Source of the DNA: Aequorivita sublithincola DSM 14238
Lineage (GTDB): Bacteria > Bacteroidota > Bacteroidia > Flavobacteriales > Flavobacteriaceae
Direction of reading: 5' to 3'
Assembly: GCF_000265385.1 (NCBI RefSeq)
Contig: NC_018013.1
Location: 585,001 to 649,000, forward strand
Length of the DNA: 64,000 nucleotides
Under the pieces are notes generated by a model, which worked only from the letters and a program-made list of their open reading frames with translations, was not told the origin of the DNA and did not search any database. The position numbers were made by a program, and so were the translations under genes. This document shows positions 60,909 through 64,000 of the stretch, in pieces. Position 1 is the first letter of the stretch. Every line of letters starts with the position of its first letter.

Positions 60909-60923
60909 ATCTTCTATATTATT

Positions 60924-61691
60924 ATGAATAGAATTCAAGAAAAACTTTCAGAAAATAAAAAGCTTCTTTCCATTTACTTCACCGCTGGTTATCCAAAACT
61001 TGACGATACAGTTGAAATACTTCAGCAATTAGAAAAAAACGGCGTAGATATGGTTGAAATCGGTTTGCCGTTCAGTGATCCTTTGGCAGATGGACCCACT
61101 ATTCAAGCAAGTTCGCAAGTGGCTTTGAAAAATGGGATGACTACAGAATTACTTTTTCAGCAATTGAAAGATGTTCGAAAAACGGTTTCAATCCCGCTAA
61201 TAATCATGGGGTATTTCAATCCAGTGCTTCAGTTTGGGGTTGAAAATTTCTGTAAAAAATGTGCAGAAGTTGGTATTGACGGCTTGATTCTTCCAGATCT
61301 TCCATTGGCTGAATATGAAGAACATTATTCCGAAATCTTCAAAAAATATGGCTTAATGAATATCTTTTTAATCACGCCACAAACTTACGAAGAACGAATT
61401 CGGCAAATTGATAATGCTTCCGAAGGATTTATTTATATGGTTAGTAGCGCCAGTGTTACTGGAAGTTCATCAGGCTTTGGAAATGCACAAGAAGATTATT
61501 TTAAAAGAATTGCTACGCTTTCGCTTAAAAATCCTCAGATTGTTGGCTTCGGAATAAATAATTCTGAAACTTTTCAGCAAGCTACAAAACATGCAAAAGG
61601 AGCAATCATAGGTAGCGCATTTATAAAAATGCTTTCAGACAAAGGCTTGGGTGAAATTTCGAATTTCTTAAACGCGATCAGAAAGGTTTAA
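60924..61691 (+). CDS. trpA: Tryptophan synthase alpha chain
   Basis: Cleaves indole-3-glycerol phosphate to indole and G3P and channels indole to TrpB. The 255-residue protein has the catalytic Glu in DMVEIGLPFSDPLADGP, the Asp in GIDGLILPDLP, and the phosphate loops SSASVTGSSSGFG and VGFGINNSE. It is last in the operon and separated from trpB by a palindromic repeat. Confidence 0.96.
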   Translation: MNRIQEKLSENKKLLSIYFTAGYPKLDDTVEILQQLEKNGVDMVEIGLPFSDPLADGPTIQASSQVALKNGMTTELLFQQLKDVRKTVSIPLIIMGYFNPVLQFGVENFCKKCAEVGIDGLILPDLPLAEYEEHYSEIFKKYGLMNIFLITPQTYEERIRQIDNASEGFIYMVSSASVTGSSSGFGNAQEDYFKRIATLSLKNPQIVGFGINNSETFQQATKHAKGAIIGSAFIKMLSDKGLGEISNFLNAIRKV

Positions 61692-61776
61692 CCATTATTT
61701 AGCAAGGGTTTAGCAGAATTTGTGATTTAGGTTTTATACTTTAGGAATTCAACAATAATTCAAAAGAAAAGAAACC

Positions 61777-61905
61777 ATGGAAAAGAAATTTGAAAGAAAA
61801 ACAGAGCAGACAAATCCTACAAACCCAACTGGAAATATCAACCAAAAAACCAATAAGGTTGACATTGATAAAAAGACTATCAAAAAACAACAAAATAAAA
61901 AGTAA
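61777..61905 (+). CDS. Small basic protein upstream of THX
   Basis: A 42-codon frame (MEKKFERKTEQTNPTNPTGN and onward, ending KKQQNKK) rich in Lys, Thr, Asn and Gln and without hydrophobic core. Its TAA stop overlaps the ATG of the THX gene by one base (TAATG), the arrangement of a coupled gene pair. I do not recognise it. It may be a real small protein or an uORF-like element that couples translation of THX. Confidence 0.6.
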   Translation: MEKKFERKTEQTNPTNPTGNINQKTNKVDIDKKTIKKQQNKK

Positions 61906-62036
61906 TGGGGAGAGGTGATAAAAAAACAAAGCGCGGAAAAATAAGTATTGGCTCTCACGGTAAATTACGACCAAAACGCAAAAAATTCAACGTCAGGCCG
62001 AAACCCGTGAAAGATGCACAGGAAAAAGAAGCTTAA
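61905..62036 (+). CDS. 30S ribosomal protein THX
   Basis: A 43-residue very basic protein. The first 27 residues (MGRGDKKTKRGKISIGSHGK and then LRPKRKK) are the signature of bacterial THX (bTHX), a small protein that sits in the head of the 30S subunit in Thermus and Bacteroidota. The C-terminal extension of about 15 residues is longer than in Thermus but usual for the phylum. It starts by TAATG overlap with the upstream 42-codon frame and is followed by a strong 20-bp terminator. Confidence 0.9.
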   Translation: MGRGDKKTKRGKISIGSHGKLRPKRKKFNVRPKPVKDAQEKEA

Positions 62037-62068
62037 AACACTTTTGATTTTCGTTTTAAGCTGAATGG

Positions 62069-62109
62069 AAAAGGTATTTAAAAACAATATTGTTTTTAAA
62101 TACCTTTTT
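62069..62109 (+). terminator. Intrinsic terminator after THX
   Basis: The arms at 62069-62088 and 62089-62108 are perfect 20-bp complements, and the stem ends in TTTTT. It closes the small-protein unit before HMG-CoA reductase. Confidence 0.88.
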
Positions 62110-62177
62110 CTTTATTAAATGATTCTGAAGAAACTACATCGAAATACTATCTTTGCTATTAATTGATATATACATAA

Positions 62178-63491
62178 ATGAACCAATCTGTTTCTGGATT
62201 TTCTAAGAAAACTAAAGCCGAAAAAATTGAATGGCTTGCAGAAAACTATCTGCAAAACAATCCAAATTCCATTCAAATTTTAAAAAATTACTGGAATGAA
62301 GACGCTTCGTTACAGCAACTTCACGACGATTTTATTGAAAATACGCTTTCAAACTATTATTTACCTTTTGGAATCGCACCCAACTTTTTGATTGATGGAG
62401 AGCTTTACGCTTTACCAATGGTTACAGAGGAAAGCTCGGTTGTTGCCGCTGCCAGCAATGCCGCCAAGTTTTGGTTTGAGCGCGGTGGGTTTAAGGCTGA
62501 AGTCATTTCAACAGAAAAAAATGGTCAAATACATTTCAATTTCTACGGAGATGAAAAAGAATTTGAAGCTTTTTTTGAAGAAACAAAACCGAAACTTCGC
62601 AACAGCATCCAATCCATCGAAAAAAACATGAAAGCCCGCGGCGGTGGACTTTTAGAACTTTCGCTAGTTGATAAATCACATATACTAGAAGGATATTTTT
62701 ACATTCACGCAACCTTTGAAACTTTGGATGCTATGGGTGCCAATTTCATAAACAGTTGTTTGGAACAAATGGCACACACTTTTGAAGAGGAAGCCAGAAA
62801 TTTTGGAACATTTCAGAAGAAAAAAACCTTTCCTGAAGTTGTGATGAGCATCCTCTCCAACTACGTTCCCGAATGTTTGGTTCGTGCCGAAGTGAGCTGT
62901 AAAGTTGAAGAATTAACTACAAAACATTACGAAGGAAAACATTTTGCAGAAAAATTTGTACGCGCCATAGATATAGCAAAAACCGAGACAAGACGAGCCG
63001 TGACGCATAATAAAGGAATTATGAACGGTGTGGACGCTGTTGTTTTGGCAACTGGAAATGATTTCCGCGCTGTTGAAGCGGGAGTTCACGCGTATGCAGC
63101 CAGAAATAGCTATTACGGAAGCTTAACACACGCTAAAATCGAAGACGATGTTTTCACCTTTTGGATTGAATTGCCGTTGGCTATTGGTACTGTTGGCGGT
63201 TTAACATCGCTTCATCCACTAACAAGATTGGCTTTTGAAATTCTTCAAAAACCAGATGCTAAGGAATTAATGAAAATTATAGCAGTTGCCGGTTTAGCCC
63301 AAAACTTTGCAGCAATTCGGTCTTTGGTTACAACCGGAATCCAAAAAGGACATATGAAAATGCACTTGATGAATATTTTAAACCAATTCAACGCTTCAAA
63401 GGAAGAAAAAAATGAGTCATTGGAATATTTTAAGGAGAATGCGGTTTCGCATAGTTCTGTGGTAGCTTTTTTGGAAAATATTAGGAAATAG
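62178..63491 (+). CDS. mvaA: Hydroxymethylglutaryl-CoA reductase (class II)
   Basis: Converts HMG-CoA to mevalonate (or the reverse) in the cytosol. The 437-residue protein has ENTLSNYYLPFGIAPNFLIDG and PMVTEESSVVAAASNAAKFW, with the catalytic Glu. DAMGANFINSCLEQM follows in the large domain, and GTVGGLTSLHPL lies near the catalytic-domain end. The length and sequence fit the class II (degradative-type) form. In Bacteroidota this form serves mevalonate synthesis for isoprenoids. The next gene, 2 nt downstream, is a GHMP kinase, which supports that biosynthetic role. Confidence 0.94.
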   Translation: MNQSVSGFSKKTKAEKIEWLAENYLQNNPNSIQILKNYWNEDASLQQLHDDFIENTLSNYYLPFGIAPNFLIDGELYALPMVTEESSVVAAASNAAKFWFERGGFKAEVISTEKNGQIHFNFYGDEKEFEAFFEETKPKLRNSIQSIEKNMKARGGGLLELSLVDKSHILEGYFYIHATFETLDAMGANFINSCLEQMAHTFEEEARNFGTFQKKKTFPEVVMSILSNYVPECLVRAEVSCKVEELTTKHYEGKHFAEKFVRAIDIAKTETRRAVTHNKGIMNGVDAVVLATGNDFRAVEAGVHAYAARNSYYGSLTHAKIEDDVFTFWIELPLAIGTVGGLTSLHPLTRLAFEILQKPDAKELMKIIAVAGLAQNFAAIRSLVTTGIQKGHMKMHLMNILNQFNASKEEKNESLEYFKENAVSHSSVVAFLENIRK

Positions 63492-63493
63492 GT

Positions 63494-64000
63494 ATGCTTA
63501 AATTCCACAGCAACGGAAAATTATTGCTCACAGGTGAATATGTAGTGCTTGATGGCGCTACTGCATTGGCTATTCCCACTAAATTTGGACAGTTTTTGGA
63601 AGTTGACTCTTCAACAAAGAAAGAGATTAACTGGAAAAGTTTGGATGAAAAAGGAGTGGTTTGGTTTGAAGATTTCTTCACTTCGCATACTTTTCAAAGT
63701 AAAAATACTGAAAATACAATCTCAAAAACACTCTCAACAATTCTTCGTGAAGCAAAAAAACTAAATCAAAATTTCCTTTCCATAGAAGAAGGTATCATTG
63801 TAATCACTAAACTTGACTTTCCCCGAAATTGGGGCTTGGGCACTTCTTCAACTTTGATAAACAACATTGCACAATGGGCAGAAGTAGATGCTTTTGAACT
63901 TTTGAAAAATAGTTTTGGAGGAAGCGGATACGATATTGCAGCAGCGCAAAATGATTCTCCTATTTTATACGAATTGCAAAATGGAATTCCAAAATTTGAA
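63494..64000 (+). CDS. GHMP kinase, N-terminal part (partial at right edge)
   Basis: The frame from ATG 63494 stays open to the right edge (169 codons). FHSNGKLLLTGEYVVLDGATALAIPT is the opening of GHMP kinases. NWGLGTSST (112-120) is the ATP-binding motif 2, followed by a helix and GGSGYDIAAA. This matches the Bacteroidota GYDIA/GYDFLA-type GHMP kinases found next to mevalonate-pathway genes. It probably phosphorylates mevalonate or a derivative; which step cannot be told from the fragment. Confidence 0.88.
   Translation, partial: MLKFHSNGKLLLTGEYVVLDGATALAIPTKFGQFLEVDSSTKKEINWKSLDEKGVVWFEDFFTSHTFQSKNTENTISKTLSTILREAKKLNQNFLSIEEGIIVITKLDFPRNWGLGTSSTLINNIAQWAEVDAFELLKNSFGGSGYDIAAAQNDSPILYELQNGIPKFE

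Overview
The window is an AT-rich chromosomal segment of a member of the Bacteroidota, most likely a marine-type Flavobacteriaceae species. Three things point there. Many genes are preceded by the phylum's -7 promoter word TAnnTTTG. The families are typical of the group (T9SS-type C-terminal domain, DUF6090, DUF2911, DUF3570/DUF4266, CtlX, exported RidA, TPR histidine kinase plus LytTR regulator). A type II HMG-CoA reductase is followed by a GHMP kinase. I see no rRNA, tRNA, CRISPR array, prophage or transposase. The genus cannot be fixed from this sequence alone.

Layout. 0-14 kb is core housekeeping: the end of a B12-dependent ribonucleotide reductase, mdh, gyrB, queE, a HerA-like ATPase, small membrane and VOC proteins, folD and ffh. 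The folD-ffh gap holds a four-helix-bundle gene broken by two in-frame stops, packed among short repeats. 14-26 kb holds nhaA, an S9 dipeptidyl/tripeptidyl peptidase, GNAT, an APC permease, a small arsenic unit (arsR, arsM, DUF3703), a DEAD-box helicase, a secreted YCF48-like protein, and an ECF sigma factor divergent from a DoxX-like gene. 26-29 kb is a TPR histidine kinase with a LytTR response regulator. 29-34 kb is an accessory cluster of exported NTF2/SnoaL-like proteins, an SDR enzyme, an unknown exported protein and an exported RidA. 34-41 kb carries exported peptidases (M28, M19, S33-like), DUF6090, a TPR lipoprotein and carbonic anhydrase. 41-50 kb holds a fasciclin lipoprotein, another M28 peptidase, argS, MarC, an SDR/DUF2867 protein, ctlX and DinB.

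50.8-53.8 kb is a compact operon of exported thioredoxin, ApbE (FAD:protein FMN transferase), a DUF4266 lipoprotein and a DUF3570 outer-membrane-like protein. It looks like a little-studied extracytoplasmic flavinylation system. 55-62 kb is a complete trpEGDCFBA operon. It is headed by an 18-residue leader peptide with three consecutive Trp codons and a strong attenuator. Two very small genes follow, one of them ribosomal protein THX. The window ends with HMG-CoA reductase and a truncated GHMP kinase, part of the mevalonate route to isoprenoids.

The most informative non-coding signals are these: the trp attenuator; a mirror-image pair of ECF-type promoters (TGTAAC-N16-CATCTA on both strands) between the sigma factor and the DoxX gene; four 7-bp-period repeat arrays that each follow a stop codon by 0-11 nt; several REP-like palindromes; and four decayed genes (two with clean in-frame stops, one internal deletion, one truncated copy).
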